This document shows positions 18,253 through 27,561 of a DNA stretch of 64,000 nucleotides, in pieces. The notes under the pieces were generated by a model. It had not been told where the DNA came from and did no database searches. It was given only the letters and a program-made list of their open reading frames with translations. The DNA lies in assembly GCA_016928975.1 (NCBI GenBank), contig JAFGJR010000147.1, positions 62,001 through 126,000 of the forward strand, read 5' to 3'. Positions within the stretch are counted from its first letter, which is position 1. Every line of letters begins with the position of its first letter. Made by a program: the position numbers and the translations under genes. The DNA is from Sedimentisphaerales bacterium (GTDB lineage: Bacteria > Planctomycetota > Phycisphaerae > Sedimentisphaerales > SG8-4).

Positions 18253-19104
18253 GTGGAAGACACATATCATCTGACCGATGACAAGCTGGACATATTGAGC
18301 CACCCCAACCGGCGGGCCCAGATTCACATCCTGACGGTCGATTCGATCCTGGGCGCGGATATCGAGGAGAGGTTTCGGGCGGATGAGAGGTTCACGCATT
18401 ACACCATCCTGCGGCCGCACGCGACCGGTGTCCGCGAGGCCCTCGGGCAGGTCGAGCAGATGGCAAAGGAGACGATCACCTCGCGGCTGATCATCTTCGA
18501 CGTCCGGCGGGTCACGCTGCCGAAGCTCCGCCGGCCGTTCAATGCGATCGTCGGCTACAACCGGCGGGACTTCAACAAGCTGTGCTACAGCATCTGCGTC
18601 GGCGACGGTCCGGTGACCCTGTTCCAGAACGGTCACTCCCTCAACGTTTTCGTTCCCTACCTGGGTTCACACCGCGTCGATTACTACCCGGCCGTCTTCT
18701 TCTTCGATCCGTTCCTTCAGTACGAGCCCCACGAGCTGGAGATCCGGGGCATCGACGAGGACTTCATCGTTCCCGACAAGGTTCCCCGCCGGCTGGTGCG
18801 TTACTTGCAGAAGACGGAGAACATGACGCTCGACAAGATCCGCCGCTTCTTCCGGGCCACAGACAAGGACGAAGAGGTCAAGAGCAGAAGGCGTCGCATG
18901 CTCCGGCGGCTGTACAAGAGGCAGCTCACCGCCCAGTTTCCGGACCGCAGAGAGGACGTGAAGGACTGGCTCTCTCGCGCGGGGGTGAGGCTGGCGACGG
19001 AGAAGATGAATCTGTATCCGTTGTTCTTTGAGGATTTGGCGTACGCGCTGCTGCGCCGCGCCAAGAAGAATGCCGGCGCCAAACGGGATGAGACCGTGCC
19101 GTAG
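18253..19104 (+). CDS. conserved-looking hypothetical protein, 283 residues
   Basis: I do not recognise this protein. It starts with GTG (MEDTYHLTDDKLDILSHPN); no ATG alternative exists before the upstream in-frame stop, and the ribosome site is weak (GAAGGG, 10 bases away). There is no signal peptide or membrane segment. The first 150 residues look like a compact alpha/beta domain (IHILTVDSILG, SRLIIFDVRRVTLP, YYPAVFFFDPFLQYEP); residues 180-280 are highly basic and helical (KSRRRRMLRRLYKRQL), suggesting nucleic-acid or ribosome contact, but that is only composition. Codon use and GC match the neighbours. It is flanked by non-coding stretches on both sides. Confidence 0.7.
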   Translation: MEDTYHLTDDKLDILSHPNRRAQIHILTVDSILGADIEERFRADERFTHYTILRPHATGVREALGQVEQMAKETITSRLIIFDVRRVTLPKLRRPFNAIVGYNRRDFNKLCYSICVGDGPVTLFQNGHSLNVFVPYLGSHRVDYYPAVFFFDPFLQYEPHELEIRGIDEDFIVPDKVPRRLVRYLQKTENMTLDKIRRFFRATDKDEEVKSRRRRMLRRLYKRQLTAQFPDRREDVKDWLSRAGVRLATEKMNLYPLFFEDLAYALLRRAKKNAGAKRDETVP

Positions 19105-19296
19105 GTGGTGCCTCAGGATTTCGCGCGAGAATTTCACTACTTGCAGAAGCAGGGCGTCGCATCCTGGCGGCGACTTGGTCCGATAGGGATGGTCCCGGCG
19201 CCTCAACAGTCGCGGCCCAAGGCATTGCCGTTCACCCACCGGGGCAACCGGGTGCCTTGATGCTCCCGTTGCCGGTCCTGTCCGCGTAGTTGGGGC

Positions 19297-19325
19297 TTGC
19301 AGGATCGGGCAGGCCACGGTACAGT
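19297..19325 (+). promoter_or_regulatory. candidate promoter of the GH57-GT5 gene
   Basis: TTGCAG (19297-19302), 17-base spacer, TACAGT (19320-19325), giving a leader of about 135 bases. The surrounding 19105-19466 gap shows no other feature. Confidence 0.35.
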
Positions 19326-19466
19326 ACGTCCCGTGGTCCTCGACCTGTGTCGACATCTTAGACGGAAGGACATGTATCGGAGTCCGTGATGGCCGCCCCC
19401 TGCGGGCAACAGCAATACCGTATCCACCCCCAGTTGTAACGCTGAGCATCTTAGGAGTTGGCGACG

Positions 19467-22217
19467 ATGCCTCTGGTGACTGTGTGCCTGCGTTTGCACC
19501 AGCCGTTTCGGCTGAGCCCGGACGATGCGGCATTCCTTTGGGACCAGAAGAACAGCGAGGTCTTCCAGCAGGAGGCCCAACGCTGCTATCTGCCGCTGAT
19601 CCGGATGTTCAACGGACTCGTTCGGGCGCACTCCAATTTCAAGCTGAGCTTCAGCATATCGGGGACGTTCCTGGAGCAGGCGGAGCTGTATGAGCCGGCG
19701 GTCATCAGCTCCCTGCGGGAATTGCAGGAATCCGCCGGTCATCACGGCCAGGTCGAGTTTCTGGAGGAAACGTACTATCATTCCCTTGTGTCGTTCTTCC
19801 CGGATCCTTCGAAGACGGAATTCAAAGAGCAGGTGTCGCTGCACCGGGAGAAGATGAGCGGCGTGCTGGGGGTGAAGCCGACCGCCTTCGCCAACACGGG
19901 CCTTCTGTACGACAACGAGATCGCCAATATCGTGGCGGACATGGGCTTCACGGCGATCCTGTGCGAGCCGAGCGACCGGATTGTGAATGTGCGGGACCAC
20001 AAACCGGCAGCGGTCAACGTGGTGTATCGGGCCCGTAGTCGCAAGGGCCGGCCGCGCAAGCTGGCCGTGCTGCCCCGCAACGCCTACCTGAGCAATAGGC
20101 TGACCGCCACCGCCGGCGACGTGTACCCGACGGCCGGTGAGTACGCCGACCTGATCCACCAGATCGGCGGCGAGATCGTCGTCCTCGCCTGTGACTTCCC
20201 GATGGTCGAGCAGGGGACGCTGCTCTATCGCAAGGTCGAGGAGTTCTGGCGGGCGGTGCCGGAGGAGTTCCCCAGGTACATGGACCTGGTCCCGGCGAAT
20301 CCGACCGAGGTGGCAGAATGGTTCCAGATCACCAACTGCCCGATGGTGGATTGCACCGACCCGGCGGATTCCACGCAGGTCGAGTTTCCACCGAGGCTCT
20401 CGTTCCTGAAGTCCCGGGCGCAACGGGTGCTCTTTCGCAGCATCGAGGGCTTGGAGCCGCAGGCGAAGCGGGCGGGGGGCGACCTGCTGCGAAGGTTCCG
20501 GTATCTGACCACGGCCGACCATCTGCTCTACCTGAACGGCGACACTCACAATGGCGATCTGTCGGGGCATGGCCGCAACCCGTATGATTCCGTGGCGACG
20601 GCGACATACACGCTGACTCACGCCGCCGACGAGCTGTCTCACGCGGTCAAGAGCTTCAACATCCTGACGCGGAGCACGAGAACGCCGGTGATCATTATCA
20701 CACCGGAAACGGCCAGATTGCCCTCTGAGGGGATGGGCCAGTTCGCCCGGTATGTCTCCGGCAAGAGCGGCGGACTGGGCGATGTCGTCTCCGCCTTGTG
20801 CAAGGGGCTGTCGATTCGCGGCGTGCCGGTGCACCTGGTCACGATCAATCTGAGCACGCGGTTTCGAGAGGAGGCCGGTCTCAGCGAAAGCGAGTGGATT
20901 CAGAAACGGCATCGACTCAATCCGGAGAACGTCCACCTGATCAGCTCGGCCGTGTATGAAGGCTATCGCAGCGCCTACGACGGCTCGCCTCTGGCCAACG
21001 CGGCGGAGTTCCAGAGGCAGGTGGTGAACACCTACATCAAGGAGATCCGCAGCCAGTATGAAGGCCGCGCCATCCTGCACACGAATGACTGGATGGCCGG
21101 CGGGGTCATCGTGGCCTATGCCAAGGTCCGCGGCGTCCCGGTTCTGCACACCGTGCACAATACCCATACAGGTCACGTGCCGCTCGACATGTTCTACGGC
21201 GTCAACCTGCAGAAGCTCTGGAACGCCCTGTACATCTCCTTCGAGTCTCAGCAACGATGTGTCGATTGTCAGGCCACCGCCATCAAGAGCGCCACCCGGA
21301 TCAGCTACGTCGGGGAGAAGTTCCTCAAGGAGGTCGTGGGGGACTACTTCCTCGACAGGCCGATCATCCCGTGGAGCGTCCGGGAGGAGACGAAGATCAA
21401 GTACGTGGACCGTTCCGCGCTGGTGATTCCCAACGGCATCTCACCCGATGTGTATCCGGAGAACCAGCAGGAGGATCCGCAGGTGGACAAGCCGGGACTG
21501 GCGAAACGGTACGGCCCGGACGATGACGTCGTGGAGGCCAAGAAACTCAACCTCGTCAAGTTTCAGAAGCGGATGGGTCTGCTCGTCGATCCGGGGGCCA
21601 TTCTATTGTACTGGCCCTCCCGGCTGGACCTCATGCAGAAGGGGATCGAGCTGGTTGAGCAAATCGCCCAGCGGTTCGTCAACGAACATCCGGGCGTGCA
21701 GATCGCGGTCGTTGGCGACCCCGTGGGGGGGGACTGGACGCACGCGGACATCATGGGGCGGGTCGCCTGTGCCTCCCAGGGGCGAATCGCCTACCACCGC
21801 TTCGACCAGGACCTGAGCATCCTGGGGTATGCGGCGGCCAGCGATGTCTTCGGCGCATCCCTCTATGAGCCGTTCGGCCAGATCGACGTGGTGGGCAACC
21901 TCTATGGAGCCACCGCCACCAACCGGGACACCGGAGGCTACAGTGACAAGATCAAGCCGCTGAGTCTGCGTGCCTGGGGCGCCCCGATCGACAGCGGCAA
22001 CGGCGTGCTCTTTCACGACTACAACGGCGCGGGCCTGTGGTGGGGTCTGCATATGACCGTCCAGAACCACAAGTACTTCCACGAACATCCGAGGGAGTGG
22101 GACAAGCAGGCCCGGAGAATCATGCGGGAGACGCGAAGCAACTGGAGCCTCGACAGTATGGTCGCCCGGTATATTACCGCCTACGAGGGCCTCAACGATG
22201 GAAAACCACTGGCCTGA
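19467..22217 (+). CDS. GH57-like domain fused to a GT5-type glycogen/starch synthase
   Basis: 916 residues, two enzymes in one chain. Residues 1-390 resemble GH57 amylases: HQP near residue 12, EFLEETYYHSL near 98-106, FANTGLLYDNEIA at 141-152 and ACDFPMVEQG at 241-250. In GH57 alpha-amylases the third motif carries the nucleophile Glu (FRNTEL); here position 145 is Gly, while the acid Asp (243) is kept, so this domain is probably not hydrolytic. Residues about 405-910 are GT5-like: KSGGLGDVV (Lys433, ADP-glucose-binding motif), LHTNDWMAGG, ASLYEPFGQIDV and TGGYSDKI. The predicted activity is alpha-1,4-glucan elongation from a nucleotide sugar. ATG chosen because TAGGAG lies 9 bases before it. 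Convergent with the next gene, 3 bases apart. Confidence 0.85.
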   Translation: MPLVTVCLRLHQPFRLSPDDAAFLWDQKNSEVFQQEAQRCYLPLIRMFNGLVRAHSNFKLSFSISGTFLEQAELYEPAVISSLRELQESAGHHGQVEFLEETYYHSLVSFFPDPSKTEFKEQVSLHREKMSGVLGVKPTAFANTGLLYDNEIANIVADMGFTAILCEPSDRIVNVRDHKPAAVNVVYRARSRKGRPRKLAVLPRNAYLSNRLTATAGDVYPTAGEYADLIHQIGGEIVVLACDFPMVEQGTLLYRKVEEFWRAVPEEFPRYMDLVPANPTEVAEWFQITNCPMVDCTDPADSTQVEFPPRLSFLKSRAQRVLFRSIEGLEPQAKRAGGDLLRRFRYLTTADHLLYLNGDTHNGDLSGHGRNPYDSVATATYTLTHAADELSHAVKSFNILTRSTRTPVIIITPETARLPSEGMGQFARYVSGKSGGLGDVVSALCKGLSIRGVPVHLVTINLSTRFREEAGLSESEWIQKRHRLNPENVHLISSAVYEGYRSAYDGSPLANAAEFQRQVVNTYIKEIRSQYEGRAILHTNDWMAGGVIVAYAKVRGVPVLHTVHNTHTGHVPLDMFYGVNLQKLWNALYISFESQQRCVDCQATAIKSATRISYVGEKFLKEVVGDYFLDRPIIPWSVREETKIKYVDRSALVIPNGISPDVYPENQQEDPQVDKPGLAKRYGPDDDVVEAKKLNLVKFQKRMGLLVDPGAILLYWPSRLDLMQKGIELVEQIAQRFVNEHPGVQIAVVGDPVGGDWTHADIMGRVACASQGRIAYHRFDQDLSILGYAAASDVFGASLYEPFGQIDVVGNLYGATATNRDTGGYSDKIKPLSLRAWGAPIDSGNGVLFHDYNGAGLWWGLHMTVQNHKYFHEHPREWDKQARRIMRETRSNWSLDSMVARYITAYEGLNDGKPLA

Positions 22218-22220
22218 CGG

Positions 22221-24497
22221 CTAAAGCATCGAATCCGGCGCCTCGTTCTTCTCGCGAAGCGAGGCGACGTGTGCCCGGAAGTCCTCCAGCTCCTTCTCGT
22301 AAAGCGGCACGAGCTGCGTCCAGTGGTAGTTCGTCGGGACCCCGTTGACGGCGCCGACGAAGGGAATCTTGCGGTGCGAGGTTTGCAGGCTGTTGGCGAA
22401 GCGATACGTGTGCTCCGTGAGCGAGGCCAGCTTCTTGAAGTGCACGAGGCTCTCGACCATGTGCTTCTGAGCCTGCTCCATATCCGCGACGTCGTGACTG
22501 AAGTTGTGCCGCAGGACGCACATCGCCGCGTGGACCTTGGCGGCATAGAATTGGCTCATCGCGTGAATGCAGTGCACGTCGTTGCGCAGACGTTCGAACT
22601 CATCGTCATTCTCCGTCACCAGCGGCGCCGCGGCTTCGATGGCTTCAACGGCGCGCCGCGAGAAGTGGAGCGCTTCCTGGATGATCTGCGGCGGCGTCTC
22701 GCCCTCGTGCGGCTGCTTGTTCCATTCGCGGCCGGCAAACTCCTCCAGGCGTTCGCCCGGCGGCGACTGGCTCTTCCAGAGCTCGTCGTAGGGGCCGTAG
22801 CGGCCGGCATTGACCAACTGGTCGAGCGTCATGCCGAGCGACAGCGTCTGGCGGTTGCCCTCCGTGATCCCGAAGCGACGCAACAGACGCGGGGCACACT
22901 CGCCCGCGTCGTTGTAGGCGTCGAGGATCTTCGCGGCAGCACGCTCGTTGCCATACCGTTCTGTGAACCGCGAGATCCAGTACGCCCGGTCGTCGGCCTC
23001 GTCGATGTCCGGATTCCAGGCGTAACGAGCCCAGGCCTCGAACCAGATCCAGTCGCGTTCCCATTGCTTGAGCGGCACCGTTGTCTTATCCGGCGAGATA
23101 GGCCAATCCCAGTAGAACAACGGGTACAGGTGCAGGCCCTTGGCGCCAAGACGGTCGCGCGAGGCGAGCACCGACTTGCGGATGAACCGCTGGGCGCCGT
23201 AGCGGAACGGCTCGAGATTGGCGAGGATGTGCACGTTCGCCACGTGCGTGGAGCCGAGCCGGCTCATGGCAAGATGTCGCCGCTGCCACTCGCCGCGAGG
23301 CTCCCATGTCGTGAGCGACTCCCCGTTGTATTTCGCTTCCGTGTAGAGGTTGCGGTAGACCCTCAGTGCGGCGGGCATGATCGTCTCCAGGTCGGTTGCG
23401 TGTGTGCGGATCACCACCGGCGGCTCGTCGCGCAGTCCGGCCCCTTTCATCCCGTCCTGGATGCCCGGCAGGATCGTGTCGATGAGCCACGCCTGCTGGT
23501 TCTCCACGCCGCGCAGTGCCTCGCCGAGGCAAACCATCAAGCCCACGTGCGGATACTGCTTCACGAACTCGGCAATGGATTTCCGCGTGTAATCGGCGGC
23601 CAAGGGCGTCCCGGCCGCAAGCTGCGTCGAAACGCCGTGCCGTTCCGCGAAAGGCTTCGGCAGCAGGACGTTGTAGAACATCTGCACCAGCCAGATGCCG
23701 CGTTTGTCGCACTCCCGTGTGATGTAGCGGAACATCTCGACATTCCTTGCGAACACGTCCTCCGGCACCTCGACCGCGTACGGATAATCGGCGAGCTTGA
23801 CCAGTGACGCGAAGGGATGGCCGTTCCAGAGGTAGAGCGTGTTCATCCGGTGTCGGGCCAGGAAGTCAAGGTACTCGTCCCACAATTGCTTGTCGTAGAA
23901 CCATGGGAACAGCTCCGGTGTGTAGGGGTATTCATAGGTCTTGCGGCCTGGCAGAATAGACGTCTTCTGCATCCCGATACAAGGCCCACGCAGCATGAAC
24001 GCGGGCTTATCGGCAAAGCGCAGTTCCGCCGGCAGCTTGCCCGACCGGCGAACTCGCTGAGCCAGTTCGAGACACCCATAGAGGGTGCCCGAGTCGTCGC
24101 CCCCCACGACGGCCGTGACGCCGTTGCCGCATGTCGCAAGCACGAAGCCCTCACGTCCCGGCTCGCTGGCCTCAAGTCTCAACTGCCCCTTCGCAATCAA
24201 CTCCCGGATCGCCGGGTCCTGCGTATTGCCGACAACGATCCGCTGCTCCTTAGTGGTCAGGGGGGGCCGGGCGACGGGCTGTTCGTAGCCGGCCTTTGTC
24301 AGTGCGTCTATCAGCCTCGCCGCGCCGTACTCCGCCCGTGGCGCCGCGTCCCCGGAGCCGGAGATGAAGACGAAGGCCGTCTCCGCGCAAGTGACGCACG
24401 GGAGCAGCGCCACTGTGATCAGGAAGGAGACGCCCATGCGTGCGGACGATGGCGCCGCCGTCTCTCGTTGACCCGCTATGCGTGTTCCACAGTTCAC
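22221..24497 (-). CDS. secreted glycosidase-like protein with GH67/GH20-type N-terminal domain
   Basis: 758 residues. It begins with GTG (AAGGAG 7 bases upstream) and has a delayed signal sequence (MGVSFLITVALLPCVTCA at residues 21-38). Residues 40-150 look like the zincin-like N-terminal domain shared by GH67 alpha-glucuronidases and GH20 enzymes (GAARLIDALTKAGY, VVGGDDSGTLYGCLELAQRV). A barrel-like region follows (MNTLYLWNGHPFASLV; VGLMVCLGEAL), then an alpha-helical C-terminal region from about 560. The Glu of GLMVCLGEAL is a possible catalytic residue. Substrate not identified; acidic-sugar or uronate polysaccharides are plausible by family. Confidence 0.75.
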   Translation of the reverse strand: MNCGTRIAGQRETAAPSSARMGVSFLITVALLPCVTCAETAFVFISGSGDAAPRAEYGAARLIDALTKAGYEQPVARPPLTTKEQRIVVGNTQDPAIRELIAKGQLRLEASEPGREGFVLATCGNGVTAVVGGDDSGTLYGCLELAQRVRRSGKLPAELRFADKPAFMLRGPCIGMQKTSILPGRKTYEYPYTPELFPWFYDKQLWDEYLDFLARHRMNTLYLWNGHPFASLVKLADYPYAVEVPEDVFARNVEMFRYITRECDKRGIWLVQMFYNVLLPKPFAERHGVSTQLAAGTPLAADYTRKSIAEFVKQYPHVGLMVCLGEALRGVENQQAWLIDTILPGIQDGMKGAGLRDEPPVVIRTHATDLETIMPAALRVYRNLYTEAKYNGESLTTWEPRGEWQRRHLAMSRLGSTHVANVHILANLEPFRYGAQRFIRKSVLASRDRLGAKGLHLYPLFYWDWPISPDKTTVPLKQWERDWIWFEAWARYAWNPDIDEADDRAYWISRFTERYGNERAAAKILDAYNDAGECAPRLLRRFGITEGNRQTLSLGMTLDQLVNAGRYGPYDELWKSQSPPGERLEEFAGREWNKQPHEGETPPQIIQEALHFSRRAVEAIEAAAPLVTENDDEFERLRNDVHCIHAMSQFYAAKVHAAMCVLRHNFSHDVADMEQAQKHMVESLVHFKKLASLTEHTYRFANSLQTSHRKIPFVGAVNGVPTNYHWTQLVPLYEKELEDFRAHVASLREKNEAPDSML

Positions 24498-24718
24498 GAA
24501 GTCACTCCTTCACTGATTCCATGCTTTCTGGGCCTGGCTGATTCCTGAAGTCCTGGAGGACGGGTTTCCTTGAATAATAAGCCCAATTTACATTTTGCAC
24601 AACTCCGCCTCCCTGCATTCCCATCCTGGGTGTCATCGCATCCACTCCCCCGGGGCCTGGGGCGGCAAGGCCAGCCTGGAATCCTTCTGCGAAATGGAGG
24701 GTTTCTTCCAGAATTTTG

Positions 24719-24748
24719 TTGACAGAGGGCAACGGACCAAAGTAGGAT
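24719..24748 (+). promoter_or_regulatory. candidate promoter of the cold-shock gene
   Basis: TTGACA (24719-24724), 18-base spacer, TAGGAT (24743-24748), followed by an AT-rich tract with seven T. The mRNA leader would be about 100 bases, as is typical for cspA-type mRNAs whose leader is temperature-sensitive. The rest of 24498-24718 shows no gene. Confidence 0.5.
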
Positions 24749-24854
24749 TTTTTTGATTTTGGCGGGGAGTGTTTCTTGATCCCTCAGGAGGAATGCCCCC
24801 GCTCGAAGTCAGCGAATCACCTTTTCGCAGTACGAGGGACGAAGGAGTAGGACA

Positions 24855-25058
24855 GTGAGTAGAGGTAAAGTCAAGTGGTTTGATGCCAAGAAGGGGTTCG
24901 GCTTTATCACGCCGGACGATGGAGGCGAGGACCTGTTCGTGCACTTCTCGAACATCGAGTCCGACGGGTTCAAGTCGCTGCTGGAGGGCCAGGAGGTGGA
25001 GTTTTCAGTCGGCCAAGGGAAGAAAGGACCCCAGGCTACAGAGGTTCGAGCCTGCTAA
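24855..25058 (+). CDS. cold-shock domain protein (CspA family)
   Basis: 67 residues, the normal CspA length. RNP1 KGFGFITP (about residues 13-20) and RNP2 LFVHFSN (about 27-33) are intact, so it should bind single-stranded RNA/DNA as a chaperone or antiterminator. The start is GTG with AAGGAG 7 bases upstream. It has its own promoter-like element and a clear terminator at 25097-25122, so it is monocistronic. Confidence 0.95.
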   Translation: MSRGKVKWFDAKKGFGFITPDDGGEDLFVHFSNIESDGFKSLLEGQEVEFSVGQGKKGPQATEVRAC

Positions 25059-25096
25059 TTGCACCGTTTCCGGGTCCAACGGTCGAAAACCAAGGG

Positions 25097-25122
25097 GTCC
25101 CGTCGAAGGGCGGGACTTTTTT
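25097..25122 (+). terminator. intrinsic terminator of the cold-shock gene
   Basis: GTCCCG / CGGGAC stem (25097-25102 with 25111-25116), 8-base loop, followed immediately by six T (25117-25122). It is placed 38 bases after the stop codon. This is the clearest rho-independent terminator in the window. Confidence 0.8.
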
Positions 25123-25329
25123 GTTGGCGAACATCGCGGATCACACTTGAGTAACTCCAACTGGGTGCCAGAGGAAAAAGGGGAGACCACCTAGTGACGC
25201 CGGTATCATATCGTGGACGTGCACAGTGGGCAGGCTGTCTCTTCTCTGGACGGCGTGTTGTGTTCCCTTGCCGGCTGGGTATGATGGCAGTGCGTGGCCG
25301 GCGTCGTCCCGGCCGGGAGGCAAAAGGCT

Positions 25330-26115
25330 ATGCGAAGACACTGGCCGTCACGATCCGGGTTCACCCTGATCGAGCTGCTGGTCATCATTGCCATCATCGG
25401 CGTGCTCATGGCCATCCTTCTGCCCGCGTTGCAGAAGGCTCGCACCCGTGCGCACGAGGCATCGTGTCTGAGCAATCTACGGCAGATCAACCTGGCCCTG
25501 GCGACCTATGCCAACGACGAGGACCGGGGTCGGTACCCGCTCGAAGAGTGGGAGCACAATCCGCACCGCAGCCTGCTTCAGAGACTTCGCGCGTACCAGT
25601 ACGAGGAGGACGCCGGCGCGCCGGTTCGTGAGGACAGCGGCTTGATGAAAGCCTTCTACTGTCCGCAGGCCCGTCTCCTCGAACGGAACGCCGGCGACCC
25701 CAACGGTGGCACTCCTCCCGGTGATTGGGATAGCGTGATCGATACGCCCGAGAACCGCCGAAAAGGAAGGATCACCTATATCTACTGGAGCTTCCGCACG
25801 AACAAGCCCGGGCTCAACGGCGGCTCCTGGCGCGACACCGCGGAGTTTTTGCCCAGACAGCTCACCGCCAATGGCATCGAGACCCACTGGGACTGGCTGG
25901 GCCAGACCAGCAAGGTGGACCAGCAGACCACTCGCTACTGGCAGTGTACACTGGCCAAACCTGCTGACATCTGGGCGGTCTGTGACTTCTTCCGCAAGGG
26001 CGGCATCTTCCCACACAGTCGCCAGGGCGGCAACGTCGAAGGCGGCGTCAATGTCTCCTACCTCGACGGTCACGCCGGCCGAGTCTTCAAGAGCCCAAAG
26101 GACAGTTTTCGGTAG
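25330..26115 (+). CDS. prepilin-type N-terminal cleavage/methylation protein (H-X9-DG pseudopilin)
   Basis: 261 residues. ATG at 25330 gives [20 protein letters not shown], a prepilin leader with cleavage after Gly10; GGAGG lies 9 bases upstream. The C-terminus has [24 protein letters not shown], the H-X9-DG pattern in full. The frame is open from 25294, but the longer start lacks a family-like N-terminus. A short hairpin (AGCCTG/CAGGCT, 26114-26130) overlaps the stop codon. It precedes ftsW by 160 bases without obvious functional linkage. Confidence 0.92.
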   Translation: MRRHWPSRSGFTLIELLVIIAIIGVLMAILLPALQKARTRAHEASCLSNLRQINLALATYANDEDRGRYPLEEWEHNPHRSLLQRLRAYQYEEDAGAPVREDSGLMKAFYCPQARLLERNAGDPNGGTPPGDWDSVIDTPENRRKGRITYIYWSFRTNKPGLNGGSWRDTAEFLPRQLTANGIETHWDWLGQTSKVDQQTTRYWQCTLAKPADIWAVCDFFRKGGIFPHSRQGGNVEGGVNVSYLDGHAGRVFKSPKDSFR

Positions 26116-26275
26116 CCTGTCACGCAGGCTTGGACAAGTCCACCCCAAACATGCCGCTCCTCAACACCGGCGGCCGTCCCGTCGTGATTTTCTGTAGTTT
26201 AACCTGGCGAGCTGCCGAAGAGATAACCTGGAGAATATGTTCTTGGACCCTCAGCGGTGTAGGTCTGCTCTGTAA

Positions 26276-27469
26276 ATGCTTACGATTGACGGGGTTATGA
26301 GCGAAAATCGCAGCCGGCTCGCAGACGTGATCGCCATGATAGTCCTCTTCCTCATGGCGACGGGAGCGGTGATGGTGTTCTCGGCTGGCGCCAACCTGAG
26401 CTACGAGTTTCAGTGGCGGCGATTCTACGAGTATCCCGGCCTGCGGCAGATCATGTTCTTCCCGATCGCCGTGGTAGTGCTCTTCAGTGCGTCCGCGCCG
26501 GACTACCGCTTCTGGAGCTACGGCTCGAAATGGTACAAATGGCCGACGCTGTGGCTGCTGGTTCTTGCCATCGCGCTGCTTATTCTGGTCCTGATTCCGT
26601 CGGTGGGCACGGAGGTCAACGAGGCCCGGCGCTGGCTTCACATCCCCCTGGGACCCGTCAGCGTGAGCTTCCAGCCGTCGGAGCTGGCGAAGTGGACAAT
26701 GGTTCTGTTCCTGGCCGGGGCGTGTGCCGAGCTCGGCGATAGCCTCAGGCGGTTCTGGACGCGCTTCCTGCCGCTGTGTGCCCTGATTGCCGTCGTATGC
26801 GGGCTCATCATCACTCAGGACCTGGGCACCACGGTGTTCATTGGCTTGATCGGCTTCCTCATGCTGGTCATTGCCGGCGCCAGATGGTGGCATGTCCTGA
26901 TGCCCGTGCCCTTTGGCATAGCCGGCTTTGTGGCGGCCCTGTGCCACTCGCCGCACCGCCTTGACCGGCTGCTCGCATTCCTTTACCCCGAACGATACAG
27001 CGACTCCGTGGCCTACCAGGCGACTCAGTCGCTCATTGCGATCGGCTCCGGCGGGGTCTTCGGCAAAGGGCTCGGCCGGGGCACCTGCAAGTACGGTCAT
27101 CTGCCCGAGGACACCACGGATTTCATCTTCTCCATCGTCGGCGAGGAGCTCGGCCTGCTCGGCACGATCAGCTTGATCCTGCTCTTTGTCCTCTTCGTCT
27201 GCCTGGGTCTGTTGGTCGTGCTCCGCTGCCGTGACCGTTTTGGACGGCTTCTTGCTGCGGGCATCGTCCTGACCGTCGGCATCCAGGCTGCCCTGAACAT
27301 CGGCGTCGTGACCGTGGTCCTGCCGACCAAGGGCATCCCGCTGCCGTTCGTCAGCGCCGGTGGCACGAGCATGTTGCTGTCCTCGGCGGCCGTCGGCCTT
27401 CTCCTGAGCATCGCGTCACGCAGCGCAGCCGCCGATCCGCCCGCAAGTGATTATCTGAGCGAGACTTAG
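26276..27469 (+). CDS. ftsW: FtsW/RodA/SpoVE family peptidoglycan glycosyltransferase (SEDS protein)
   Basis: 397 residues with about ten membrane helices. SEDS signatures: ARRWLHIPLGPVSVSFQPSELAK (an FQPSE-type motif), EDTTDFIFSIVGEELGL (the loop that carries the catalytic Asp region) and KGIPLPFVSAGGTSML near the C-terminus. SEDS proteins polymerise lipid II into glycan strands; FtsW acts at the septum. FtsW rather than RodA is chosen because murG lies 3.9 kb downstream on the same strand, the usual ftsW-murG order of the dcw cluster. A second ATG at 26297 (MSENRSRL) is an equally plausible start; neither has a strong ribosome site. The presence of peptidoglycan synthesis agrees with modern planctomycete data. 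Confidence 0.9.
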   Translation: MLTIDGVMSENRSRLADVIAMIVLFLMATGAVMVFSAGANLSYEFQWRRFYEYPGLRQIMFFPIAVVVLFSASAPDYRFWSYGSKWYKWPTLWLLVLAIALLILVLIPSVGTEVNEARRWLHIPLGPVSVSFQPSELAKWTMVLFLAGACAELGDSLRRFWTRFLPLCALIAVVCGLIITQDLGTTVFIGLIGFLMLVIAGARWWHVLMPVPFGIAGFVAALCHSPHRLDRLLAFLYPERYSDSVAYQATQSLIAIGSGGVFGKGLGRGTCKYGHLPEDTTDFIFSIVGEELGLLGTISLILLFVLFVCLGLLVVLRCRDRFGRLLAAGIVLTVGIQAALNIGVVTVVLPTKGIPLPFVSAGGTSMLLSSAAVGLLLSIASRSAAADPPASDYLSET

Positions 27470-27527
27470 CGACAGTCACGCCGATGGCGTTTCTCCCGTT
27501 TTTCCACGTGCTTTGGCAGGTCTTTTC

Positions 27528-27536
27528 TGGTATAAT
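27528..27536 (+). promoter_or_regulatory. extended -10 promoter of the subtilisin gene
   Basis: TGGTATAAT: a perfect TATAAT (27531-27536) with the upstream TG of an extended -10 element. No good -35 hexamer is present, as expected for extended -10 promoters. Transcription would start about 20 bases before the ATG at 27562. Confidence 0.55.
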
Positions 27537-27561
27537 AGAAGCTGTCAGGTGACGGCCTCGT

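Noticed and set aside
25035..25050. GGTTCGAGCC resembling a tRNA T-arm
   Set aside because: No acceptor, D or anticodon arm can be built around it; it is the end of the cold-shock coding sequence.
26200..26231. Direct repeat TAACCTGG twice, 25 bases apart, upstream of ftsW
   Set aside because: Too short to distinguish from chance and not positioned relative to a recognisable promoter.
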